This document shows, one piece after another, positions 1 through 5,839 of a DNA stretch of 5,839 nucleotides. Below the pieces are notes generated by a model. It ran no database searches. It saw nothing but the letters and a program-made list of their open reading frames with translations, and had not been told where the DNA came from. This stretch comes from Pseudomonadota bacterium (GTDB lineage Bacteria > Pseudomonadota > Alphaproteobacteria > Sphingomonadales > Sphingomonadaceae), in the NCBI GenBank assembly GCA_963205285.1, contig CAUJJQ010000067.1, forward strand, positions 1-5,839, given 5' to 3'. A program made the translations under genes and the position numbers. Each line of letters starts with the position of its first letter. Position 1 is the first letter of the stretch.

Positions 1-1754
1 AAAAACGCGACTGGTTGGTGGAAGAAGCAGGGGAGGGGACGGTCGGCGACCTCGTCCTCGCTGAAATGGCAGGGCGGCACGGCGTGCGGGTCACTGAACG
101 GCTGGGTGACCCCTTTGCCCCGCGCGCATTATCGCTCATCGCGATCCATAAATATGGCATCCCGCACCATTTTGCCGAAGCGGTGACGGCAGAGGCTGAG
201 GATGCTTCGCGCCTGTCGATTGCCGATGCGACCCGCGAAGATTTAACCCATCTGCCGATCATCGCCATCGACCCTGTGGACGCCCGCGACCATGATGATG
301 CGATTTGGGCAGCACCGGATGATGATGCCAGCAACCCCGGCGGCTGGTGCGCGATTATCGCCATTGCCGATGTGTCACACTATGTCCGCCCCGGCGGCGC
401 ACTGGACAGGGAGGCGGCACGGCGCGGCAACAGCGTCTATTTCCCCGACCAAGTGGTGCCGATGTTGCCACATATATTATCATCAGGGGTCTGTTCGCTC
501 AAAGCTGGCGAAGACCGCGCCGCCATCGCCTGTCATTTGCGCATCGATGCCAAGGGTAAATTGCTGTCGTGGCGCTTTGCCCGGGCGCGGGTGCGGTTGG
601 CGGCCAACATCGCCTATGAAAAGGCGCAGGCCGCGATTGATGGTGCGGCAGATGCGGTGGATGCCGCGCTGGTGGAAGGGGCGCTGCGCCCGCTTTGGGG
701 CTGTTGGGCCGCGCTCAAATCCGCGCGGGATGCGCGCGAACCGCTCGACCTCGACCTGCCCGAACGGCAGATATTGCTGGATGACAAGGGGCGGATTGCC
801 AGCGTTGCGCTGCGCGAACGGCTGGACGCACACCGGCTGGTGGAGGATTATATGATCGCCGCCAATGTCGCGGCGGCCAAGGCGTTGGAGGCGAAAAAGG
901 CGCCCTGCATGTACCGCGTCCACGAAGTTCCGGCGCGCGAGAAATTGGTGACGCTCAAGGAATATCTCGCCACCATGGGACAAAGTTTTGCGCTGGGTCA
1001 GGTGGTGCGCCCCGCCATTTTCAATGCGCTGATCGCCCGCGTCGACGATGCGGATGAACGCCGCCGCGTGATGGAACAGGTGCTGCGCAGCCAGACACAG
1101 GCCTATTATGCGCCGGTCAATGCTGGCCATTTCGGACTGGCGCTGGGCAGTTATGCGCATTTCACCAGCCCGATCCGCCGCTATGCCGATTTAATCGTCC
1201 ATCGTTCGCTGGTGGGGGCATATGCGCTCGACAGCGACAAGCCCAATGTCGCCAAAATCGCGCTCAGCACGCGATTGTCGGACGAAGATGCGGCGGGCAT
1301 GGCGCGGCTGGGTGAACGTATCTCCGCCGCCGAACGCCGCGCGATGGAGGCGGAGCGCGAAACGCTCGACCGCTATGTCGCAGCATATTTGTCCGAACAT
1401 GTCGGTGATATTTTGCCCGTGCGCGTCACCGGCGTGCAGAATTTCGGGCTTTTCGCGACGATTGAGGGGCTGGGCGGGGATGCCTTTGTCCCCCTCTCCA
1501 TGCTCGGCAGCGAATTTTTCCACTATGACGAAGCAGGCCAAAGCCTGCGCGGCAGCGATAGCGGCGATATTTTTCGTTCGGGGCTGATGCTTGATTTACG
1601 ATTGGTGGAGGCTAATCCGCTGACCGGCAGCGTGATGATGGCGCACCCCGATGCAGATGGTGGGGGCAGGCTGCCCGGCAAAGCGCGCGGGCGGGCGATG
1701 CAGGGCAAGCGCGGCCGGCCCAAAAATATCCGGCATCAGGGGCGGCGGCGCTAA
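1..1754 (+). CDS. rnr: Ribonuclease R, 5'-truncated by window edge
   Basis: RNase R is a processive 3'-to-5' exoribonuclease that degrades structured RNA in the cytoplasm. The frame is open back to base 3 (in-frame residues KRDWLVEEAG), so the TTG at 15 is internal and the N-terminal part, including cold-shock-like RNA-binding domains, lies outside; about 583 residues are visible. The RNB catalytic domain covers roughly 220-1230. Its metal-binding cluster DPVDARDHDD is at 270-299, with Asp codons at 270, 288, 294 and 297 matching the four Asp of the family. The RNase II/R signature HFTSPIRRYADLIVHRSL lies at 1158-1211. An S1 domain (VGDILPVRVTGVQNFGLF) follows from about 1400 to 1640. The tail is very basic (ends GRPKNIRHQGRRR), as is common in RNase R and absent from RNase II. 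His sits where E. coli has Phe in the Asp cluster. No frameshift or stop is seen in the visible part. Confidence 0.95.
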   Translation, partial: KRDWLVEEAGEGTVGDLVLAEMAGRHGVRVTERLGDPFAPRALSLIAIHKYGIPHHFAEAVTAEAEDASRLSIADATREDLTHLPIIAIDPVDARDHDDAIWAAPDDDASNPGGWCAIIAIADVSHYVRPGGALDREAARRGNSVYFPDQVVPMLPHILSSGVCSLKAGEDRAAIACHLRIDAKGKLLSWRFARARVRLAANIAYEKAQAAIDGAADAVDAALVEGALRPLWGCWAALKSARDAREPLDLDLPERQILLDDKGRIASVALRERLDAHRLVEDYMIAANVAAAKALEAKKAPCMYRVHEVPAREKLVTLKEYLATMGQSFALGQVVRPAIFNALIARVDDADERRRVMEQVLRSQTQAYYAPVNAGHFGLALGSYAHFTSPIRRYADLIVHRSLVGAYALDSDKPNVAKIALSTRLSDEDAAGMARLGERISAAERRAMEAERETLDRYVAAYLSEHVGDILPVRVTGVQNFGLFATIEGLGGDAFVPLSMLGSEFFHYDEAGQSLRGSDSGDIFRSGLMLDLRLVEANPLTGSVMMAHPDADGGGRLPGKARGRAMQGKRGRPKNIRHQGRRR

Positions 1755-1755
1755 A

Positions 1756-1798
1756 GTGATTTCGAGTGAAATGGAACATTTCACGGCTCGGAAATCAC
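1756..1798 (+). repeat. Long imperfect hairpin just after rnr stop
   Basis: This nested inverted repeat begins one base after the rnr stop codon. The outer arms GTGATTTC (1756-1763) and GAAATCAC (1791-1798) pair over 8 bp, and GA/TC (1764-1765 with 1788-1789) continues the stem past a bulged G. The inner arms GTGAAATG (1766-1773) and CATTTCAC (1777-1784) pair perfectly over 8 bp around a three-base GAA loop. No T-run follows, so it is not a classic intrinsic terminator. It could protect the rnr mRNA 3' end or be half of a dispersed intergenic repeat together with the hairpin at 1815-1854. The pairing is read directly; the role is inferred. Confidence 0.6.
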
Positions 1799-1814
1799 GG
1801 AAAACAAGGATAAC

Positions 1815-1854
1815 TAGAGCCTGTTTTGATTCAATCCGATCGAAACAGGCTCTA
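1815..1854. terminator. 16-bp hairpin between convergent genes; possible bidirectional terminator or repeat
   Basis: The arms TAGAGCCTGTTTTGAT (1815-1830) and ATCGAAACAGGCTCTA (1839-1854) pair over 16 positions with one T-G wobble and an 8-base loop. It ends four bases before the stop codon of the minus-strand stress protein gene, so it is ideally placed to end both converging transcripts. Neither side has a proper run of T after the stem, which weakens the intrinsic-terminator reading and leaves a dispersed palindromic repeat as an equal alternative. A GANTC site (GATTC, 1828-1832), the target of the CcrM methylase of alphaproteobacteria, lies at the arm-loop junction. Confidence 0.5.
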
Positions 1855-1858
1855 ATTG

Positions 1859-2314
1859 CTAACTCAGTCTATCTAGCTCCGCATCGCTCAAATCGCCGGG
1901 CACCAGCATGACGGGCACCGGCAATTGCCCCGCATCATGGCCGGCAAAATGCGCGACCAGCGGGCCGGGCGCGCCGCTCGCCGCCATGCCAAGGACAAGC
2001 GCCGCTATTTCCCCATCCTCTGCAATCAGGGTTTTGACGATCTGCGCGGCATCCCCCTGTCGCACGGTTTCGCGCGGGGTGATGCCAAACGCCTCAGTCA
2101 ATCGCGCGGCGGCGGCGGCGGCAACCGCTTCGCCCTTCTCGCGGGCCTCCGCCTCTATTGTTGCTTGCACCCCGCCCCAGGCGACAAAGGCTGGCTTGTC
2201 GGTCACCAGCAGCAAATGGACATTGCCGCCGGTGCGCGACGCGCGGCGACCGGCAAAACGCTGTGCCAGCGCTGATTCCGCGCTATCATCAATTACGACG
2301 AGGTAGGTGCGCAT
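1859..2314 (-). CDS. Universal stress protein, UspA family
   Basis: This 151-residue protein is one full Usp domain. It has the opening beta strand with the conserved acidic position (TYLVVIDDS, residues 3-11), a central alpha/beta region with the segment AWGGVQATIEAEARE (45-59), and the closing LPVPVMLVPG strand (131-140). The ATP-loop region reads G114-x2-G117-x7-G125-H126 and not the canonical G-x2-G-x9-G-S/T, so ATP binding is doubtful. From memory, this form and the C-terminal ELDRLS are typical of a widespread alphaproteobacterial subgroup, so the change is probably a subfamily trait and not decay. The start is ATG (2312-2314 on the complement) with a strong purine-rich ribosome site upstream. 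It converges on rnr and diverges from pdhC. The family is cytoplasmic and linked to stress survival; the specific role here is unknown. Confidence 0.88.
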   Translation of the reverse strand: MRTYLVVIDDSAESALAQRFAGRRASRTGGNVHLLLVTDKPAFVAWGGVQATIEAEAREKGEAVAAAAAARLTEAFGITPRETVRQGDAAQIVKTLIAEDGEIAALVLGMAASGAPGPLVAHFAGHDAGQLPVPVMLVPGDLSDAELDRLS

Positions 2315-2320
2315 GGCAGA

Positions 2321-2328
2321 CCCCCCTT
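2321..2328 (-). promoter_or_regulatory. Ribosome binding site of the stress protein gene
   Basis: On the minus strand the sequence AAGGGGGG ends six bases before the ATG at 2314. This is a strong Shine-Dalgarno match at normal spacing and fixes the start of the UspA-family gene. It is clearly stronger than the ribosome sites of the three plus-strand genes. Confidence 0.65.
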
Positions 2329-2485
2329 TCCCCTGTTCGACCCCTTGTGCCCAAGGTGCGGCATAGAAAGATTAAACGCAAGCGCCGGTAAAAAATCGGA
2401 TAAAGGCTTGACCAAAGCCTGCTAAAAAGCTGGAAGGACGCGAGGCGCATGGGGGGAGTATGCCCGCCATGCCGTAACGCCAGAT

Positions 2486-2490
2486 AGGAT
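2486..2490 (+). promoter_or_regulatory. Weak ribosome binding site of pdhC
   Basis: AGGAT lies seven bases before the ATG at 2498, a modest Shine-Dalgarno match. Upstream ATGs at 2449, 2460 and 2469 are all out of frame with the lipoyl domain, and the protein starts with the usual [14 protein letters not shown] of the family, so the start at 2498 is secure. Confidence 0.5.
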
Positions 2491-2497
2491 AGCGCAG

Positions 2498-3766
2498 ATG
2501 GCGATCGAACTTAAAATGCCCGCCCTTTCCCCGACGATGGAGGAAGGAACGCTCGCCAAATGGCTGGTCAAGGTGGGTGACAGCGTCAATTCTGGCGACC
2601 TGTTGGCCGAAATTGAAACCGACAAGGCGACGATGGAATTTGAAGCGGTCGATGAAGGGGTTATCAGCAAGATATTGGTGCCGGAGGGGAGCGAGGGCGT
2701 GAAGGTCGGCGCGGTCATCGCGCTGATCGGCAGCGATGCCAGCGATGTGGCGAGCGATGCGGCACCCGTGGCAACGCCTGCGGCAGCAACGCCGCCGCCC
2801 GCGCCCGTAGCCAGCGCCCCGCCGGCACCCGCCGCTGCCCCCACGGGCGAGCGGATAAAGGCCAGCCCGCTCGCCAAGCGAATTGCCGCAGCACGCGGGG
2901 TTGATCTGGCGAGCCTGTCGGGAAGCGGCCCCAATGGCCGGATTGTGAAGGCAGATGTCGAGGCTGCGGGCAGCGCAAGCGCTGCTACAGTCCCGGTTGC
3001 AGCGGCAGTTCCCGCCGCCACCGCGGCGAGTCCGGCAACCGCCCCCGCAACGAGCCCGGCTATCCCCGATTTCGGCATCCCGCATGTCGATGAAAAATTG
3101 TCGGGAATGCGCAAAACCATCGCCAAACGGCTTACCCAATCGATGGCAGAGGCACCGCACATCTACCTCAGCGTCGATGTCCAGCTCGACGCGCTGCTCA
3201 AATTACGGGGCGAACTCAACGCGGGCCTTGCCGATCGCGGGGTCAAATTATCGGTCAACGACATGTTGATAAAGGCGCTGGCGCTGGCACTCGAAGCGGT
3301 GCCGCAATGCAATGTCAGCTTTGGCGGCGATGTGCTGCGCCAATATCAGCGCAGCGACATTTCGGTGGCGGTCAGCATCCCCGGCGGGCTGATTACCCCC
3401 ATCATCACCGATGCTGCGTCCAAAAGCCTGTCGAAAATTTCGACCGAAATGGCCGAACTTGCCGAACGGGCAAAGGCGGGCAAGCTACAACCCCATGAAT
3501 ATCAGGGGGGCACCGCCTCCATCTCCAATATGGGGATGATGGGGATCAAACATTTCACCGCCGTCATCAACCCGCCGCAGGCGATGATTTTGGCGGTCGG
3601 GGCAGGGGAAAAGCGCCCCTATATCGTCGATGATGCGCTGGCCATCGCCACGGTGATGACGGTGACCGGCAGTTTCGACCACCGCGCCATCGACGGTGCG
3701 GACGGCGCACAACTTATCAAGATATTCAAGCAATTGGTTGAAAAACCAATGGGTTTGGTGGCGTAA
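2498..3766 (+). CDS. pdhC: Pyruvate dehydrogenase E2, dihydrolipoamide acetyltransferase
   Basis: E2 is the core of the pyruvate dehydrogenase complex and moves the acetyl group from its lipoyl arm to CoA, giving acetyl-CoA in the cytoplasm. The 422-residue protein has one lipoyl domain (about 2-78) with the lipoylated Lys43 in [11 protein letters not shown]. An Ala/Pro-rich linker (about 81-116) leads to the E1/E3-binding domain (about 120-156, [14 protein letters not shown]...GRIVKADV). A second Ala/Pro linker (about 158-190) precedes the catalytic domain (about 199-422) with the active site [11 protein letters not shown], His395 and Asp399. The opening [16 protein letters not shown] is of pyruvate and not 2-oxoglutarate E2 type. 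Having a single lipoyl domain is normal for alphaproteobacteria; E. coli has three. It is first in a tight run with lpd. No E1 gene lies upstream, so pdhA and pdhB must be elsewhere, as I recall for Zymomonas. It could also be named aceF or pdhB in other schemes. Confidence 0.96.
   Translation: MAIELKMPALSPTMEEGTLAKWLVKVGDSVNSGDLLAEIETDKATMEFEAVDEGVISKILVPEGSEGVKVGAVIALIGSDASDVASDAAPVATPAAATPPPAPVASAPPAPAAAPTGERIKASPLAKRIAAARGVDLASLSGSGPNGRIVKADVEAAGSASAATVPVAAAVPAATAASPATAPATSPAIPDFGIPHVDEKLSGMRKTIAKRLTQSMAEAPHIYLSVDVQLDALLKLRGELNAGLADRGVKLSVNDMLIKALALALEAVPQCNVSFGGDVLRQYQRSDISVAVSIPGGLITPIITDAASKSLSKISTEMAELAERAKAGKLQPHEYQGGTASISNMGMMGIKHFTAVINPPQAMILAVGAGEKRPYIVDDALAIATVMTVTGSFDHRAIDGADGAQLIKIFKQLVEKPMGLVA
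3733..3750 (+). promoter_or_regulatory. GAAA-tetraloop hairpin at the pdhC-lpd junction
   Basis: ATTGGTT (3733-3739) and AACCAAT (3744-3750) form a perfect 7-bp stem closed by the loop GAAA, a very stable GNRA-type tetraloop. It lies within pdhC codons for QLVEKPM and ends 16 bases before the lpd ATG. The codons used (TTG, GTT, GAA, AAA, CCA) are AT-rich beside their GC-rich surroundings, as expected if the RNA structure is selected. A role in translation of lpd or in mRNA processing between E2 and E3 is inference; chance remains possible. Confidence 0.4.
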
Positions 3767-5176
3767 ATGTCCAACTATGATCTTATCGTCCTTGGCAGCG
3801 GCCCCGGCGGTTATGTCGCCGCCATTCGCGCGGCGCAGCTTGGCCTGAAGACCGCGATTGTCGAGCGGGAGAATCTGGGCGGCATCTGCCTCAATTGGGG
3901 CTGCATCCCGACCAAAGCCCTGCTGCGTTCGGCAGAAATCCTGCATTATATGCAGCATGCCAAGGCTTATGGGCTGGCGGCGGACAATATCCGCGCGGAT
4001 TTGGACGCGGTGGTCAAGCGTTCGCGCGGGGTCGCCAAACAATTAAATCAGGGCGTCACCCACCTGATGAAAAAGAATAAAATCACCGTCCATATGGGCG
4101 CGGGCAAATTGACCGGGCCGACCAGCCTGACGGTTACCAGCGACAAAGGCAGCGAAAATCTGACTGCCAAACATATCATCGTCGCGACCGGCGCGCGCGC
4201 CCGCGACCTGCCCTTTGCGCCTGCGGATGGCAAACGCATCTGGACCTATCGCCATGCGATGGTGCCCGCCGAAATGCCGAGCAAATTATTGGTTATTGGT
4301 TCGGGTGCGATTGGTGTAGAGTTTGCCAGTTTTTACAAGGACATGGGTGCCGAAGTTACCATTGTTGAAATGCTCGACCGTGTGGTGCCGGTGGAGGATG
4401 CCGATGTCTCTGCCTTCCTCGAAAAGGCGCTGAAAAAACAGGGCATGAACATCCTGACCGGCGCGGGTGTCCAATCGCTGACCAGCAGCGCCAGTGGGGT
4501 GCGCGCCGAAATCAAAGACCGCGAAGGCAAGGTTCAGGCAAGTGATTTCAGCCATGCGATTGTCGCCATCGGCATTGTTCCCAACAGCGAAAATCTGGGG
4601 CTGGAGGGGCTGGGCGTCGCGATGACCAAGGGGCATATCAACACCGACCCATATTGCCGCACCAATGTCCCCGGCCTGTGGGCGATTGGCGACATTACCG
4701 CGCCCCCTTGGCTGGCGCACAAGGCGAGCCATGAGGGCGTCATTGCCGCCGAAGCCATCGCCGCTGAACTGGGCAATAAGGATGCTCACCCCCACCCGAT
4801 GGATGCCAAAAACATCCCCGGCTGCACATATTGCCACCCGCAAATCGCATCCGTCGGCCTGACTGAGGAAAAGGCAAAGGCGGCGGGACACAAAGTGCGC
4901 GTCGGCAATTTTCCCTTTATCGGCAATGGGAAAGCCATCGCGCTGGGCGAGGCGGAGGGTTTCGTCAAAACCGTTTTCGACGCCGACAGCGGCGAATTGC
5001 TGGGTGCGCATATGGTGGGGGCCGAAGTGACCGAAATGATCCAGGGCTACACTATCGGCAAGACCGCCGAACTGGTTGAAGGCGACTTCATCCACAGCGT
5101 TTTCCCGCACCCGACGATCAGCGAATCGATGCATGAAGCGGTGCTCGCCACCTATGGGCGCGCTATCCATATCTGA
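3767..5176 (+). CDS. lpd: Dihydrolipoamide dehydrogenase (E3)
   Basis: E3 reoxidises the dihydrolipoyl arm of E2 and passes electrons through a disulfide and FAD to NAD+. The 469-residue length is normal. Visible features in order are: the N-terminal FAD-binding loop GSGPGG (10-15); the redox disulfide Cys41/Cys46 in GGICLNWGCIPTK; the NAD-binding loop GSGAIG (178-183), with acidic Glu201 at the end of the second strand fitting NAD rather than NADP; the second FAD contact GLWAIGD (303-309); and the dimerisation domain with the catalytic pair His448 and Glu453 in HPTISE. All key residues are present. The ATG follows the pdhC stop with no base between and only a weak GGTGG nearby, so translation is probably coupled to pdhC. 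It likely also serves the 2-oxoglutarate dehydrogenase and glycine cleavage complexes unless another copy exists. Confidence 0.97.
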   Translation: MSNYDLIVLGSGPGGYVAAIRAAQLGLKTAIVERENLGGICLNWGCIPTKALLRSAEILHYMQHAKAYGLAADNIRADLDAVVKRSRGVAKQLNQGVTHLMKKNKITVHMGAGKLTGPTSLTVTSDKGSENLTAKHIIVATGARARDLPFAPADGKRIWTYRHAMVPAEMPSKLLVIGSGAIGVEFASFYKDMGAEVTIVEMLDRVVPVEDADVSAFLEKALKKQGMNILTGAGVQSLTSSASGVRAEIKDREGKVQASDFSHAIVAIGIVPNSENLGLEGLGVAMTKGHINTDPYCRTNVPGLWAIGDITAPPWLAHKASHEGVIAAEAIAAELGNKDAHPHPMDAKNIPGCTYCHPQIASVGLTEEKAKAAGHKVRVGNFPFIGNGKAIALGEAEGFVKTVFDADSGELLGAHMVGAEVTEMIQGYTIGKTAELVEGDFIHSVFPHPTISESMHEAVLATYGRAIHI

Positions 5177-5780
5177 TCGTCAAATCCTGATTGCGGCGAA
5201 ACTCTCCATCGCCGCATGCATCGCGCTTGGTCTTGCGGCGCATACGGGTTGGCTGCACCTGATCGACCTTGCCGTTGCCCGCGCGTTCGGCCTGACCGGT
5301 GCCAGCCCGCTTGCCCAGCCGATGATTTGGGTCAGCGCGGTGGGCGGGGGCACATTGCGCTGGATCTTGGTCAGCCTGCTGATCGGCATATTGTGGTGGC
5401 GCATCAGCCGCCACGCCGCCATCGCCATGCTGATCGCCGCGCTCGGTTCCAACATCGCGTCAAACGCGCTCAAAATCGCCTTTGCCGTGCCGCGCCCCGA
5501 TTTGCTCCCCCACCTCGACCCGGTCGGCAGCCCCAGTTTCCCCAGCGGTCATGCGACCAATGCAGCGGCGGTTTATATATTGCTGGCCCTGCTGGTGCCG
5601 CCGCGCTGGCGCGCAGGCGCGATGACTGCTGCCATCGCCGCCATGCTGATCAATGGCACATCGCGCATGATGCTCAACGTCCATTGGGCGAGCGACATAT
5701 TGGGCGGCAGTCTGCTCGGCACCGGCTTTGCGCTGCTGGGCTGGTTATATGTCCGGCGCGGGCGGGCAAACCCCAACTAA
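5154..5780 (+). CDS. PAP2-family membrane phosphatase
   Basis: This 208-residue inner-membrane protein of the type 2 phosphatidic acid phosphatase family removes phosphate from lipid phosphates or polyprenyl pyrophosphates, usually on the periplasmic face. All three signature motifs are intact: K107-x6-R114-P115 (KIAFAVPRP), P130-S-G-H133 (FPSGHATNAA), and S170-R-x5-H177-x3-D181 (SRMMLNVHWASD). Hydrophobic stretches near residues 10-29, 57-81, 88-110, 136-149, 156-168 and 183-200 suggest five or six membrane segments. The ATG at 5154 is chosen because residues before it are polar, Arg-rich and merely an lpd overlap; in-frame ATGs at 5076 and 5133 are possible but less likely. The 23-base overlap with lpd and the lack of a clear ribosome site suggest translational coupling. 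The exact substrate (phosphatidate, undecaprenyl pyrophosphate or lipid A phosphate) cannot be told from sequence. Confidence 0.88.
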   Translation: MGALSISDRQILIAAKLSIAACIALGLAAHTGWLHLIDLAVARAFGLTGASPLAQPMIWVSAVGGGTLRWILVSLLIGILWWRISRHAAIAMLIAALGSNIASNALKIAFAVPRPDLLPHLDPVGSPSFPSGHATNAAAVYILLALLVPPRWRAGAMTAAIAAMLINGTSRMMLNVHWASDILGGSLLGTGFALLGWLYVRRGRANPN

Positions 5781-5839
5781 AGCCTGTCCTACCCGGCATG
5801 TTTTTGCCATCCTGCATGCCAGATGATTCAAAAGGGGTT
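5781..5839. other. Short 3' flank with no recognised gene
   Basis: These 59 bases after the phosphatase stop hold no open frame that can be judged. GGCATG (5795-5800) and CATGCC (5815-5820) could pair across a 14-base loop, but the only T-run (5801-5805) lies inside the loop and not after the stem, so a terminator is not supported. A GATTC (GANTC) site is present at 5826-5830. Confidence 0.3.

Larger units (their letters stand above)
2315..2497. promoter_or_regulatory. Divergent spacer, presumed promoters of usp and pdhC
   Basis: These 183 bases separate the divergent stress protein gene and pdhC, so both promoters should lie here. On the plus strand TTGACC (2408-2413) resembles a -35 box, but nothing at 16-18 bases downstream looks like a -10 box. 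TTGACC also sits inside a small 6-bp hairpin (AGGCTT 2404-2409 with AAGCCT 2415-2420). A 5-bp inverted repeat CCTTG/CAAGG (2343-2356) lies closer to the stress protein start. No regulator operator or riboswitch is recognised. The promoter assignment rests on gene orientation alone. Confidence 0.35.

Noticed and set aside
15..17. TTG as the start of the RNase R gene
   Set aside because: The frame stays open upstream with family-like residues (KRDWLVEEAG), and about a quarter of the protein would be missing, so the gene is cut by the window edge and does not start here.
483..1160. Minus-strand open frame of 225 codons inside rnr
   Set aside because: It is the complement of the RNB catalytic domain with no recognisable protein family.
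1651..1911. Small plus-strand frame spanning the rnr end, hairpins and usp end
   Set aside because: It runs through two inverted repeats and the ends of two real genes, and its residues reflect those, so it is not a gene.
2343..2356. Inverted repeat CCTTG-TGCC-CAAGG upstream of usp as an operator
   Set aside because: Five-base arms are short enough to occur by chance, and no known regulator site is matched.
2408..2413. TTGACC as the -35 box of the pdhC promoter
   Set aside because: No acceptable -10 box lies 16-18 bases downstream, so it is only mentioned within the spacer entry.
2372..3162. Two long minus-strand open frames (246 and 262 codons) opposite the pdhC 5' half
   Set aside because: They are low-complexity Ala/Gly/Arg-rich translations of the lipoyl domain and Ala/Pro linkers read backwards, with no domain.
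4286..5170. Open frame of 294 codons antisense to lpd
   Set aside because: It lies opposite a fully conserved E3 gene, shows no recognisable domain, and long antisense frames are common in GC-rich genes.
5795..5820. Hairpin after the phosphatase gene as a terminator
   Set aside because: The stem is only six base pairs with a 14-base loop, and the T-run lies inside the loop.
1..5839. tRNA, rRNA, CRISPR array, insertion sequence, phage or defence genes
   Set aside because: No cloverleaf, repeat-spacer series, transposase, terminal repeats or relevant protein motifs were seen on reading both strands.

Overview
The window reads as ordinary core chromosome from a GC-rich alphaproteobacterium, most likely a member of the Sphingomonadales. 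This rests on recalled family resemblance, not a search. The universal stress protein has the alphaproteobacterial form with the 'WGGVQATIE' segment and an 'LDRLS' tail. The E2 and E3 proteins are of alphaproteobacterial pyruvate dehydrogenase type. The E2-E3 pair also stands without adjacent E1 genes, as I recall for Zymomonas mobilis, a sphingomonad relative.

Layout: (1) 1-1754, plus strand, the 3' three quarters of an RNase R gene (rnr) whose start lies before the window. (2) 1755-1858, a compact, highly structured spacer with two hairpins, lying between the convergent ends of rnr and the next gene. (3) 1859-2314, minus strand, a small UspA-family protein. (4) 2315-2497, a divergent spacer that must hold the promoters of the stress protein and of the dehydrogenase operon, though no convincing -35/-10 pair is visible. 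(5) 2498-5780, plus strand, a tight three-gene run: pdhC (E2, dihydrolipoamide acetyltransferase), lpd (E3, dihydrolipoamide dehydrogenase) starting on the base after the pdhC stop, and a PAP2-type membrane phosphatase whose likely start lies inside the end of lpd. (6) 5781-5839, a short tail with no recognisable gene.

How the genes work together: E2 takes the acetyl group made by E1 onto its lipoyl arm and passes it to CoA. E3 reoxidises the lipoyl arm with FAD and NAD+. Both belong to the pyruvate dehydrogenase complex, and E3 is probably shared with the 2-oxoglutarate dehydrogenase and glycine cleavage systems. The PAP2 protein has no obvious metabolic link and appears to be carried along by translational coupling. 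RNase R is a separate RNA-decay function.

I saw no phage, transposon, CRISPR, toxin-antitoxin, defence or biosynthetic system. The items most worth a second look are non-coding: the paired hairpins at 1756-1854, which look like a dispersed repeat or bidirectional terminator, and a perfect 7-bp GAAA-tetraloop hairpin inside the last codons of pdhC just before the lpd start.
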